Part shown: piece by piece, positions 44,212-55,669 of the stretch | How the letters are laid out: each line of letters starts with the position of its first letter | How positions within the stretch are numbered: position 1 is the stretch's first letter | Assembly: GCA_963682025.1 (NCBI GenBank) | Contig: OY821519.1 | Coordinates: forward strand, 6,287,668-6,351,667 | Source: Cordilura impudica | Taxonomy: Eukaryota; Arthropoda; Insecta; Diptera; Scathophagidae | DNA: 64,000 nucleotides | Direction: 5' to 3' | The notes under the pieces: model-generated | What the model was told of the DNA's origin: nothing | What the model saw: only the letters and a program-made list of their open reading frames with translations | Database searches by the model: none | Position numbers and translations under genes: made by a program

Positions 44212-47035
44212 TATACCCTCCACCCCAGTGTGCAGAGGGTATATATAAATTTGTCATTCCGTTTGTAATAATTAGAAAAAAATTCTGGACCTCATGGAAT
44301 ATTTATATTTGTGATCCTTATAACAAGCGGAGTAGATATAGCGATGTCCGTCTCTCCGTCTGTGGAAATCACGATGACAACTTTAATCGGCCAGCTAGTG
44401 TACTCGTTGGCATGAAAAATGATTCACTAACATTCTGAGAAGTTTGCTGTTTAAAATCGCCCAAAGCGATTGATTAGGGCCCGAGATTTGAATGAAGAAC
44501 TAAAAAAAGTCTTGAAAAAATATGATTTTCGTTGTTGTTCGTGTCACAATCACGACCTCAATAGGACAGCTAGGGTGATCATTTTTAATGAAAATGATTA
44601 AACAAGAGCATGAGAAGATTTCTGTTTCATAAGTCATTAAAATCGGTGGAACAGGTCCAGGGAAATCTGTGAAAAAGTAGAAAAAAATGAAAAATATGAT
44701 GTTTCTGTATTGTATTGTTGTATTGTTGTCATAGCTGAACTTGTTATTTTTGTGGTCGTTGTGGTGATTGAATAATAAGAACTAACCCTTTGTACATTTT
44801 TTTATCTACTCTGGTAGAAAAGTTTAAAAGTTTGCATTGTTTTGTTTGACATCAATAAAAAAATTTGCTAGATCATTTTTGTCATCGCCACGAGCCCGCT
44901 TGCAAAATTTCAGATCGATTGGTTTACGGGAAAGGGGCTAAAAATCCATCCAAAATTTTTTCGACAGGCAGACACTACGAGTTAATATAAAGGGAGTAAA
45001 AATTCACCAACAATTAGAGCAAATAATGCTTAACTAGTTGTTAATAAAAAAAACAATGTAAATTTACCAAAAAAAAAAATTGTATGTATTAATTAATTTA
45101 AATAAAAACACAACAATAACTTTTGATGTTGTATTTTTTGTGTGTATATTTTTATAACACGGTGTCTCGACTAACTTTAATTCATATGATACATAATCGT
45201 TCGCTTTGATAGTTTTAAAAAATATTTATTAGCTAAAAAAAGTAATATAAAATACATTGATGTTCATTTTGTAATATTTTGGTGTTGTATATTTTGTGTG
45301 AAGTATTTACATATACATACATATGTACATATATTAAATAATAAAATAATATACATATATTCTATATATATACATATCCATAATAACCGCATGTTAGAAA
45401 TTAATTGCTATAATATTTTATTTATATAAAATTCTACAATATTTTGTTTTAGGGAAAACACATTTATTTTGCAATAACAGAGTGTCACGTCATTTTGCTC
45501 AGTGTGACTATGCCACAGTAGATGGCGCCACAATTTTCGTTCTAATTAGCTTTGCAATAGTTATTTCTACGGAGCAATGTTAAAAGTATATACAGAGCAG
45601 AGTAAAGAAGAAGCAATGAGTTTTTTGCTTTCAAAACAGTTCTACATAGTTATGCATATACAATTATTATTCTGCTTTACCTACAAAATATATGATTGCG
45701 ATTATATATAATTTTTGAAATTGTGTATAATTACTAAAGCATTACTATTCACATGAATACAAAATTGCACCTTTTATATTTTCCATTCAAATTTAAGAAA
45801 ATATCACTTCTTAAAATTGGAATTCAGATTTCCAATTATAAATTAGAAAATATCAATTGAATTTTAGAAAATCATATTAAAAAGTCGGAAATAATAACTT
45901 GAAATTTAGAGGACATCAATTGAATTATTAAAATATAAATTTTATTTTTCAAACGGAAATTCAGAAAACACCAAATATGTTTACTATAAAAAATCAACTG
46001 AAATTAGAAAAATATTGCGATTCAGGAGACATTAATAGCATCTTAGGATAAGAAAATATTAATTTAAATTCAACGAAGTTTAAAAAACCTCAAATTGTAT
46101 TTAATAATTGTGAACATAAAAATTGTTACATAAATGAAGCGCAATTTGATGATAATGTTATTTATATATTATTTGTCATAATTTTTTTGGATGCAAATTT
46201 GAAGTTATTCAGAAAAAAAAACGATAACAATTTATTTTATTTAAAATTTTTGGGACAATTGGTTTTTTGCATTTGGCATCCCTAATTTGAACCAGTGTTC
46301 ATGATGGCTTCAAAATTTGTCTTCATGTTAGGCAAAGTAAAACCCAAAAAAAAAAAAAATGAAATTCGATAATAAATCCCATATAGTAGTATTTGAAATC
46401 AATAAATGAAAATATATTTTATTGAAACAATTTTATTCAAAATCAAAAGTTGGCATCACTAGGTTTGATTTTGTATTGTATTGTGTTATGTTGTGTTACC
46501 ATAAAATCTAATAGTGAAACCTCCCTTCTAATAAGTGAAAAAAAAATATTTTCCAAATATGGCAATATTTAACAAAAAAAAAAAAAGAATGGACAGAACT
46601 TTTGTTTTTGGTTATTTTGTTACTCCATCCGACCTATACGGCCGCAATGAAGAATTATTTGGCCAGTTAAAGGAAACTATACAGCCATTAATTTGCAAAA
46701 ACTTAAACTAAAATAAACCACAGGGTATGTCAGCAACCACGATGATCAAAAAGCAGACACCGAAACGTGTTTTCTTTTATCCAAAATAATAGAAAAGACG
46801 AAAACGATCTTTCATCGTTGGAGCGCGAATTACTAATGTGAGAGAGCTCTATATATCAACTGTTGGAATAAACAAAAATCCAGAGCAAACAAAAGAATTT
46901 TCTGAAATAATTGGGTATTAAGTTTAACAAATTGTTTACATTTTCCAATATTTTGTTTACATTTATTATCAGCACTCAAACCGAGGTGGAGGGTATCAAA
47001 AATTCAGCTCAGCCGAATTTAACACTCTTATTTGT
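44212..47035 (+). mobile_element. Long DINE-1-like element, family 2, complete copy
   Basis: Begins TATACCCTCCACCCCAGTGT with the hairpin partner GAGGGTATATA, then GTCCGTCTCTCCGTCTGTGG at 44346. It ends with GGTGGAGGGTATC, a hairpin (47002-47018, ATTCAGCTCAGCCGAAT) and TTTAACACTCTTATTTGTTG. The 5' and 3' GGTGGAGGGTAT words are inverted to each other, like DINE-1 subterminal repeats. The middle contains degenerate 20-25 bp words related to the 31767-32215 array. At about 2.8 kb it is unusually long, yet shows no Rep/helicase, so it is non-autonomous. Collinear with 11684-13972 except for about 400 bp near the 3' end. Confidence 0.75.
45513..45530 (-). promoter_or_regulatory. CTCF-like motif inside a DINE-like element
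   Basis: Minus strand GGCGCCATCTACTGTGGC, identical over 18 bases to 12801-12818 although surrounding sequence has diverged. Confidence 0.35.
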
Positions 47036-48635
47036 TGTTTATTAGTTATCATAGTTGTTCTAATATTTTTATTTCTATTCCTAAGGAAAAATATAAAAAC
47101 ATTAAAAGTCAGCAAAAAAAGTTTGGCCTTAGAAAGCCAAAGAAATTTCACTCGCCAAGAACTTTAACCGTGACTTGAAATATATCAACCCCAAGACAAT
47201 GGGCCCGAAAATGATCCACAGTGCAATTGCATATTAAAAATTACCAAAATATTTTGAGAAGTATGTTAGTAATTTGGGTTAAAATTTTGTAAAAAAAAAT
47301 ATATATATAAAAATAATATATTCAAAATTCCAACAAATTTCCAGGAAAGTTATAAATATTTTTTTTTCACAATTAAGTGAAAAACAATACATTCTGGTTT
47401 TTGGGTCAATTTTTCACATTTTTTTTGATGATTACACAATGAGCAATTTTTCAGCCACTAAAAAGTATCATAATTTACTTTAAAATTGTACCACAAGGTA
47501 TTTTATATTTGAAAACAAAAATTTCCATTCTCTCTTTAAAACCCTACAACCAGCCCTGTCTGTACAAAAAAAAAAAAAAAAAAACCAAAACGAAATTCAA
47601 AAAATCTATAAATAAGCTAGAAAATAATGAACAACTAAAACACAACTACATTTGTAACTTGCAAGCTCTTGTGTGTTTACCACTTCTAATAAACAATCGA
47701 AAAAATATGTATCTTGTACGTACATACAGGTAGGGTAACTATGATGAAAAAAAAATGCAAACGAGTTTTCAATAAAGATTGATGCTTAAATATGATCATA
47801 AAATTTTATGTTTTTAGTAGTTGTGACATTGATAGAGTTTGTTCACAACAAAGTCCATGACACATATTTAACGTTCACTTGTGGAATACAGCACTTGAAT
47901 TTATGATTTTATGACTATTTTTTTACTGAAATTTTTTAAATATATGACAATATTTTTATGAAATTTAAATTTAGTGAAAATCGGTACATGTTCGAAACTA
48001 GGCCTCATTCAACTGCACCTTTTGTGACCAACAACTTAAATAGTCTTAAGACCTAAATTATTGTATGTATCATTATCATTTGGATTGTGCATTATTATGT
48101 CTGATTTTGTTACATCAACACAAATATTTAGATTTTCATTTAAATATAACTAAAGACTTTCAAGTATGTCATATTTTACTACAATTTCGTTTGAATAAGT
48201 TGTTAGAATACGTCGTCGATCAGACTAAAAATGGTCTAGATAGGACTATTTTTGGACTTATATTTCACATGTGAAATTTAAATACTTACCCGTAATAATG
48301 TTTTCAAAAGCTAGAGCATCCTTAGTTATCCTAGACCGACTATACCGATCCAGCTTGCAAGTTCTTAAATATTTATAGGAAATAAGAAATTCTAGTGAAC
48401 AACTTCGTTATGCTTTTCAGTTTTAAAATAAAAGAATATAACAATGTAACATAATACTTCTAGCAAAATCCTTATTCGTGAATTTATTGAATTATATTTC
48501 TTATAAGCAAAAATGGTTTTCAGGCCTCCATAGAGGATTGAATGAAAAAAGTTTTTGTTGTAAAGGTTGACTACCAGTTCTATTCAGCATTACATCTCAG
48601 CCTGTAGTAACCTACGAAAAACATGTTTTTCTGTT
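47036..48635. other. AT-rich stretch, no gene seen
   Basis: Nothing recognisable. Near 48330 a CTAGACCGACTATA fragment matches half of the DINE-like 3' palindrome and may be a relic. A long A run lies at 47567-47583. Confidence 0.5.
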
Positions 48636-48760
48636 TATACCCTTTACACTACTATGCAGTGGGTATATATGAGTTATTCACTTCGTTTGTAATGAATCGA
48701 AGAATTTACTGTAACGCATCGAAGATTTTATTCAGTTTGCATTGAAGACACCAGGGAGTA
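48636..48760 (+). mobile_element. 5' fragment of a third DINE-like family
   Basis: TATACCCTTTACACTACTAT and then GCAGTGGGTATATATGAG has the same hairpin design as the other DINE-like 5' ends but a different sequence. It stops after about 120 bp, where the MITE end begins. Confidence 0.5.
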
Positions 48761-48764
48761 TACA

Positions 48765-48855
48765 TCTGTGGTCACAATCGATAACCACCCAAGTTGACGT
48801 AAGAACGATTTGAGTTATGTATGGTGTCATATTCTACTTTATATTAATATGAACT
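48765..48855 (-). mobile_element. End of the CTGTGGTCACAA MITE family
   Basis: Inverted relative to 10655-10738, sharing TGTGACCACAGATG, CATACATAACT and AAATCGTTCTTA. Only the one end is present. Confidence 0.5.
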
Positions 48856-48887
48856 CTATAATATTAATAGGCTAGGCGATTTCTTGT

Positions 48888-48930
48888 GACCGACGTTTCG
48901 TTCTACCGTTTTATTCGGATTTTGACCAAA
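48888..48930 (-). ncRNA. Decayed hammerhead-like PLE end
   Basis: On the minus strand CCG-AATAAAA-CGG resembles stem II, followed by AGAACGAAACGTCGGTC. The ten bases CGAAACGTCG are identical to the PLE ribozyme at 60120-60129. The CTGATGA box is not intact (TCAAAAT in its place), so this is at best a relic of another PLE terminus. Confidence 0.3.
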
Positions 48931-51289
48931 CGTATATTATTTGAAAAGTATTTCTTTTTTGCCGTTTTGCTGATTTACAGATTTTAAAATTTTTTTTCTT
49001 TATTTTGAGTTAATTGCATTTAAAGTTGCTACTAACACATACACATAATTACATATATGCTATGTGTGTTTTATTAAATTTGTTAATGTGTTTGCTAATG
49101 AGTTTGTTATCTTCATTCACAATAATAACAAACCATAAAAGTGTTGGTTTGTGAATTGGCTAAGTTGAAAAATAAAGCTGCCTAGTAATTGCACTCTAAT
49201 TTCGAGCGTTGGAATCTGCCAGTATGAAATTAATGTAATAACAAAAAATTAATGAAAAGCAATACTTATTGCAAGTCGTAACTGATAACAGAAAACAATT
49301 TGAATCGCACACTAAATCATTCTTAAATACACCAAAATAAATAGAATTAATTTTATGTTTCCTATTCTTTTGGAATAAATTGTCTTTTATTAGCTTTGGG
49401 TCATTTGTGGGTCTTCTTATTTTATTTAGAAAAACATAGATAGTTTTTATACATAAAAAAATTTTATAACAAAATTGGTTAAAAATTGTTTAAATTTATA
49501 TTCGCGAGCAATAAGCAGATAATTGCACCATAGATTATTTTGACCCCAGGAGCACTGTAGGGTTAAATAACTAAAAATTAACCGAATTATTTTTCTTAAA
49601 TTCCAAATAGTGGTTTCATCGAGTTTAATAGAAAACTCCGTTTTCGGTAATTTTTATTTAAAAATATTTAAAAATCCAAATAATTGGTTAACGCTTTCGG
49701 ATTTATCTTAAATTTTAGGAACGGAAGTTCTACACATTAAGTTATTATATTTTAAGCGTCGCATCTAAAAATTCAATAGCACTTACAAAATATTTACATT
49801 TTTTGAATTGAATTGTTTTTTATTTGATCGGGGTTATATGAGACCCCAATTCCAAAAGGGTTAATGGGGTCATAATATTTTTTTCCGAAACCCTAGGCTA
49901 TTAAGAAAAAATATAACATTTAAAAGTAGAAAAGTGATGAATTTTTGAAACAAAGTATTTAGAAAGAGTACATTTACAGCATATTTTACAAAAATCTCAC
50001 TTTTCTCGAAACCTACAAAAATAAAATACTTGCCAAAAAAATTCTGGCAAAGGTATTTACCTAAAGATTCACACACCTAATGACTAGCATACGTTTAACA
50101 ATACCTTAAATAGCTAGATCAATTTTTTTAAATTTTGTTAAAGAAAATTTCTGAAAACTTGAAAAAGGAGTTTTCAAAATTTGATCAAAAAAATTTTCCA
50201 TTTTCGGTCTCAATGCGTAATAGGTTAACCAGGTGGTAATAAAACAATACTTCTTATTTTACAGGTATAGAGACTAAAACAAAGTGTTGGCTTTAATAAA
50301 TTTCCTAAAGTTGAAAAAAATGCCATCAAATTTCATGAGCTAGTTTTTTTTTTGGCACAAAAGTGGTCTTGGGCATTTGCTATTTCTTAGCGAGTTTTTA
50401 TTCGATTTTGAAGCTTTATAGCGTCTTCGAAAGATATTTTAATGCGATTTTGAAGCTTTATAGCGTCTTCGAAAGATATTTTAATGCTTATTCTGAATTA
50501 TATAACAATTTGTCGCAAAAATTAAACTATAGAATGAAATTTTCGTAAAATCTGAGAAAAAGTCATACTTTCCCCATATAAACACACTTGAAATTTTCAA
50601 TCGCGTTGAGCCACCTCTAAAAGTTTTTTGATTGGCCCAGAACTTTGTATTTCTCAGTTCTTTTGCTATTGGCATATTTCTAGGGTGTAAGACCGAGAGT
50701 TTTTATACTTTTTTTTTCTCCATATAATGAAGGGCTACCCTAGTGACCACAGATATATTTTTGATCCTTTTATCAACTTGGGTCGATTTGGCGATATCCA
50801 CCTACTTATTCACAAAAAAAAAAAAAAAAAACGTTTACCTGGGTTAACTTTGGACAGTATTGTTTGATATTGTTAGCCGAAGTATGATGTACGCACCTTA
50901 ACGAAGCAGCCGACGATTTTTCCGTCAAAATTTATCGTAAGAGACGAGACCTAGCACTAAAGAAAGAGTTGGCGGCTGTGTTGATCCAGCTTTAGACCGC
51001 ATGACCTGCACCTCGTAGAGTAGATTGATATATACACTCGCATGAAGAAATTTAGAACAAAATCGTATTTCTTCTAGAATTTTTTTACATTTTCATTGAA
51101 ATCTCGGGACATATTAAACCGATTTTAACCATTTTTAACAGCCACCCAGCTTACATACTGAAGGCATGCTAGCGCTTTTGGCAGACGGGTTTGCAGGGTA
51201 TTCGATGGCGGTTGCAGAATAACCCGACCTGTGAAAAGTGGCAACCTTATTAAACATATGGGTTAAGTTTCAAGGCGCACACGCTATTT
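48931..51289. other. AT-rich stretch, no gene seen
   Basis: No gene recognised. Around 50728-50800 the words GACCACAGATATA and GGGTCGATTTGGCGATATCC look like fragments of MITE and DINE-like 5' regions. An A run lies at 50815-50831. Confidence 0.5.
50404..50487. repeat. Perfect 42-bp tandem duplication
   Basis: GATTTTGAAGCTTTATAGCG and the next 22 bases occur twice without a difference at 50404 and 50446. The identity points to a recent slippage or unequal exchange. Confidence 0.9.
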
Positions 51290-51650
51290 TGCCTTTTTTT
51301 TGAACCATCAAAAATACGAGCTTTGTGAATTTATAAACACGGAATCAATCAGCATTAAAGCTGGGCTAGACTCTACTCTGGGGGAGTCTGTGCCTTCGTT
51401 TATAACTATAAAATATTAGGTGGAAAATTTTAAACCAGCTGCCAAAACGAAAACCTTAGTGGTCGACCAATTGATGTAGCCATGCCAGAAACGGCTAAAA
51501 AAAATCCCCAAAATGGTATTGGATGATCATTGGCTGAAGGTGCGTGAGCTAGTTGAAACTCAAAGCATTTCGTATAATGACCGAAAATTTGAATATGTGA
51601 AAGCTGTCCGCAAGATGGGTACCGCATTTGCTCACAGCATAATAAAAACA
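51290..51650 (+). pseudogene. mariner transposase N-terminal fragment
   Basis: The plus strand, with frame breaks, reads ESISIKAGLDSTLGESVPS, then LSGRPIDVAMPETAKK, IPKMVLDDHWLKVRELVE and ISYNDRKFEYVKAVRKMG. The GRP motif between two helix-turn-helix domains and the KMVLDDxxxKVRE segment are characteristic of mariner DNA-binding domains. The catalytic DD34D part is absent. It ends shortly before the hammerhead repeats. Confidence 0.65.
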
Positions 51651-51792
51651 GCTTCGTGAAAATGTTTTAGAACAGGGTTTTGCCATAAATATACCTAATG
51701 ACTTCTGTTGATGACCAGTTAGAGTTTTTAGAACATAATATCTGAAGCCTCTTTGATGATACAGTTACGTTAAAAAATAAAACAGTTGTCTT

Positions 51793-52183
51793 GCACTTTT
51801 TGGTCAGCGCTTTAACACACTCACCTAAAGTCAGGCCTACGAGCAGTGTGGTTAGATTCAGTTTTCGTACCATACAGCTTTACTTTGTATTAATTTCAGA
51901 AGATACAACTCTGTCCAAACAAACAATCGTTATTTTTTGAATTTTGAATATTTTTTTTTTTTTTTTTACATTTATACTTCTAATTTCCACTATTCTCAGT
52001 TTTCGTAAGAGTTATCATATGTGATGTACGGTTTTGTACATACCTACATATGCACTTTTACATATATTTGAGATGACGCTTTTGAAGCGAAGAAATTTTT
52101 TGTTTGTTAGATTTAGTCATTTTTCAGACATATTGCAATTACTGCAAATTATAATTTTGTTTAAATGGTGCGTGGTAAAGTCA
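51793..52183 (-). mobile_element. Hammerhead-family repeat, minus fragment
   Basis: From TTGCACTTTTTGGTCAGCGC to AAATGGTGCGTGGTAAAG it matches 1508-1905 in the same orientation. It lacks the ribozyme and joins head-to-head with the plus copy that follows. Confidence 0.7.
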
Positions 52184-52540
52184 GGACTACGAGGTGAGTG
52201 ACTTTAGGTGAGTGTGTTAAAGCGCTCACAAAAAGTGCAAGTACTAGTGTATGTGAAGGTTCATGGGCCAAAACCTCACGGCCGCCCTAAGTAGAAAAAA
52301 TTTTCATATAGAAACAATCTATTCAATTAAAACATAACAATTATCACAATGTTCAATAAATCGCTGATGAAGGCTGAAATGCCAGAAACCGGTCCGATTA
52401 AGAATACAGTGCAGTTACGAATTTTTGAAATATATGCTTTCTTCTTCTTTAAACAAAACAAAATTATAATTTTTTTAAACAAAATTATAATTTTCAGTAA
52501 TTGCAATATGTCTGAAAAATGACTAAATCTAACAAAAAGT
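52184..52540 (+). mobile_element. Hammerhead-family repeat, plus fragment
   Basis: Runs from TCAGGACTACGAGG through TGTATGTGAAGGTTCATGG and CACGGCCGCCCTAAGTAG to the hammerhead and beyond, matching 63658-63980 with small changes. A 20-base AAACAAAATTATAATTTT stretch is duplicated at 52470-52500. Confidence 0.7.
52359..52399 (+). ncRNA. Hammerhead ribozyme motif
   Basis: AATCG, CTGATGA (52364-52370), AGGC-TGAAAT-GCC, GAAA, CCGG, TC, CGATT, identical to the minus-strand motif at 1348-1388. Stem I AATCG/CGATT and stem II are fully paired. Predicted cleavage is between 52394 and 52395. Confidence 0.75.
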
Positions 52541-52544
52541 TATC

Positions 52545-53920
52545 ACAAAGAGTATACCATGGTTTTCAACTGATATCCAGCAATCAATACAACAAAGAGA
52601 TTTTTTTTACTCCCGGTGGAAACGTTTCAAAACGAATGAATTGAAATTCGACTTTCGCACTGTTAGAAGTGTGGCAAATTCTAAAATAAGAATTACTAAA
52701 ACCAATTACTATTACGAACGATTTTCATCCGCCATTGACTCCAAGGATATATGGAATACCATTTGAGATATCGGTATTGGCAAAAATAATAAAAATGAAA
52801 GCTGCCCAATTGATGCAAACGAACTACATAGTATTTTCACTTATCTTCCGGCGACCATAGCGAACAGTAGAGATTCGTACAAGAATATTATAAATAATAG
52901 TTCCTTTTTTGAACAAACTGCATTCGAGTTTTCTAGTGTTAGTCAGTTTGATGTATTAATCAGTTTTTCATTAATAAAATCAAATGGCGTGGGTTTCGAT
53001 AATTTACATCCCAAGTTTATCAAGATCAGTTTGCCATTAATATTGACTTATATAACACATATATTTAACACCATGATTATGTCAAGTTCTTTCCCTACTT
53101 AAGGGAAATATGCGAAAATAATACCAATTCCAAAACCGAAGCTATATTAGGCTTTCTATCCAAATCAATTTAAAAACTACTACATCCACAAATGAGCAAT
53201 TATATAAACGAAAACCAATGAATTTCTGACAAGCAGTCTGGATTAGTTCTAACCATAGTTGCTTTACAGCCTTGGTTAACGTAACCGAAAACATAAGACG
53301 TGAGCAGTACTATGGTAATATAAATTTTTTTGGTACTTCTCGACCATTCAAAGGCGTTCGATACAGTAAACCATTAAATACTATGTATGAAGTTAAAACA
53401 CGTTTTTCATTTTTCACCCACTTAATAATTCGACCTGTAATACTTAAGAAAGGCGTACCCCAAGCATCGATACTGGGTCCACTTCTTTCCTCCGTCTAAG
53501 CCAATGAATTGCCAGAACAACTATATCACTGCAAAACACACATGTATGCGAACGACCTTCAGCTGTATCCCAGTAGTCCAGTAAACTCCATAAAGGAAAA
53601 TGTTGAAAAGCTAAACAATGACCTTAATAAAATACATTTTTCGGCCACTGCAAATGGACTTAGTCTAAACCCGCATAAATCAAAATGTTTGATTATTCCT
53701 AAAAAAAAAAACTGCTGAGCCTGTTCTTGAACACGATATACTAGTAAACAATCAGAAAATCGAGATTGTAAAAAAGGTAAACAAATTTTGGCTTAGTGTA
53801 CAATAACAACTACACTTGACCAAGCCACGTAGATGCACTTCTTGCAAAGGCATACCTAACTAATTCCTGTACTTTAATTATAAGACTTATCTTGTTGTAC
53901 AGGAAATTTATAAATAATTG
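52545..53920 (+). pseudogene. Degenerate LINE reverse transcriptase copy
   Basis: A broken relative of the 28815-31456 LINE on the opposite strand. Matching pieces are YYYERFSSAIDSKDIWNTI, LIKSNGVGFDNLHPKFIKI, IIPIPKP, LKKGVPQASILGPLLSSV (53440-53495), THMYANDLQLYPSSP (catalytic YADD changed to YAND) and LSLNPHKSKCLIIPKK. Stops, frameshifts and the YAND change make it dead. The 5' end abuts the hammerhead repeat; the 3' part fades near 53920. Confidence 0.8.
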
Positions 53921-54060
53921 ATAACCATGAATGAGGCATGGGTCAACCATCTGAGACAAAGGAACAGTAAAAACAGTAGAGTGAAATGGGATGCGAAAAC
54001 AGTTCCATTTACAGGTAACGTTATGATGTTTGTGTTTTGGAATACACATGGGATAATTTT

Positions 54061-54854
54061 TATACCCTATACCACTATGTGGTTTGGGTATAATGACTTT
54101 GTGCTGCTGTTTGTAACAACCAAAAATATTTGACCTAGACCCATCTTTAATTATACCGATCGAATCAGAATCACTTTCTGAGTTGATTTAACAATGTCCG
54201 TCCGTCCGTCCGTCCGTCCGTCCGTCCGTCTGTGTGTCCATGTAAAGTTTGTAATCAAACTGCAGGTCGCAAATATGAATATATTTTGACGAAATTTGGT
54301 ACATAAGCTTTTATCTGCCAAGGGATGAACGCTATTGAAATTGGTGAGAATCGGTCCATGTTCAGACCTAGCCCCCATACAAATTACCCCTATGAAATCG
54401 ACATAAATTGCCATAAGATCCAAATTGTCATATAGATCTTACTCAAATTGGGTTTGTATGCGTTCATTACATCCATTAATGAGTAGTCCAAAAATGATCC
54501 CTTTTGTCGCATATAGAGCTGCTTCCCGATATTAACTTAAATCTATTAAAAAACAAAAATATTGCACTGATTCTTCTCAAATTTTGTTTGTATATGTTTT
54601 TGCAAAATACAAGAGACGTTACCAACCATGGTCTGGATCGGTCCATTTTTGGACCTAGTCCCCATATAGATATAGCATCCGATATGAACTTTTTCATATC
54701 TGCAGCCAAAAAATTTAATAAAAATCCCACTCAAATTTGCTTTTTGCTTATTTTCTATGTCCAGTTAGTTGGCCCTAAGAGATAGGGTTTCCAAACGCAT
54801 GGTATAGGGTATCGTATAGTCGGTCTAGACCGACTATAATTTTCTTACTTGTTA
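54061..54854 (+). mobile_element. DINE-1-like element, best full-length copy
   Basis: About 794 bp. It starts TATACCCTATACCACTATGT with arm GTGGTTTGGGTATA. GTCCG is repeated seven times at 54198-54228. It ends with GGTATAGGGTATC, a perfect 24-bp palindrome centred on TCTAGA, and TTTTCTTACTTGTT. No protein frame is credible on either strand. It is preceded by a T run, as for the other insertions of this family. Confidence 0.85.
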
Positions 54855-54880
54855 TTACTTGCATCGTACGACAGTGCTTA

Positions 54881-55367
54881 TTGAACTTGAACGAGATCAT
54901 ATATACATAAAAGTAAAGACCATGTGTAGTAAAACTGCGCTCTCAGTATTCATTTTCTGATATTTTCCCCCTTTTTATTAGGGGGTTCAAAGTTTAAGGC
55001 AATAAAAATTTCTAAAAATTGATTTCAATATTTCTACCCATCAGTTTATGTCAATGTGGGTATCAAATGCAAGAAGATAATCTCTAGAAATTAAAACAGT
55101 GTTTCAGCTTTAATTTTTAAGGACGAAAAATTTTACAAATGAAGCCTTAACAAAAAGTCATATTTTTTGCGAAATATTAAAAAAATAAAAAATAAATGTT
55201 GAACGATAAAGCTATCGAAGTTAGAAATATACTGTACAATACTTGTTGAACTTGAACAAGACCATATGCAAGTGAAACTAAATTTCTATATACAACAACT
55301 TTGTACTCAGTATACCATTTTTTTCAACTTCTCTCCCTTCGGGATACAAAATTTCTGAAAATTAATT
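54881..55367 (+). repeat. 365-bp tandem repeat, unit 1 and start of unit 2
   Basis: TTGAACTTGAACGAGATCAT (54881) recurs as TTGAACTTGAACAAGACCAT (55246). Later landmarks of unit 1 (ATTTCTACCCATCAGTTTAT, GGGTATCAAATGCAAG, ATCTCTAGAAATT) have counterparts not directly downstream but at 63074-63140, beyond the PLE cluster. Unit 2 is therefore interrupted by that cluster. Confidence 0.75.
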
Positions 55368-55490
55368 TAAATATTTTGATATGTTCCTAATGACCAGTGA
55401 TTGTAATTACTTGTTGTGATATTAAGCTTCCTATGGTCGTCCTAAGCAGGAATAATTAAAACAAATATGCTGTAATTTTGTTTTCTGTCT

Positions 55491-55530
55491 GCGACGTTTC
55501 GACACTATGGTTGGTGTCCTCATCAGGCGT
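55491..55530 (-). ncRNA. PLE hammerhead ribozyme, unit A
   Basis: Minus strand: CTGATGA (55526-55520), stem II GGACAC/GTGTC with loop CAACCATA, then GAAACGTCGC. The core boxes match the hammerhead consensus and PLEs are known to carry such ribozymes. ACGT after GAA is self-complementary, allowing a dimeric stem III. Stem I looks short (GC/GC) in this register, so activity is uncertain. Confidence 0.7.
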
Positions 55531-55669
55531 CTAATTTTATTTAATAATAATTAAGAATATACATTTATTATCACTTTAACAAATTTATGTGAATTTTTTT
55601 TTTTTTTATAAAATAATTGTTACCTTAATAGTATTATTACACACTTAATCTAAATTTTACATTTTAATT

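Noticed and set aside
54240..54785. Frames such as 84-93 residues inside the DINE-like copies
   Set aside because: They appear in several copies in different lengths and on both strands of a non-coding element; no conserved protein emerges.
55434..55450. Similarity between the PLE (GGTCGTCCTAAGCAGG) and the hammerhead repeat (GGCCGCCCTAAGTAG)
   Set aside because: The motif has opposite orientation relative to the ribozyme in the two elements and is too short to claim common origin.
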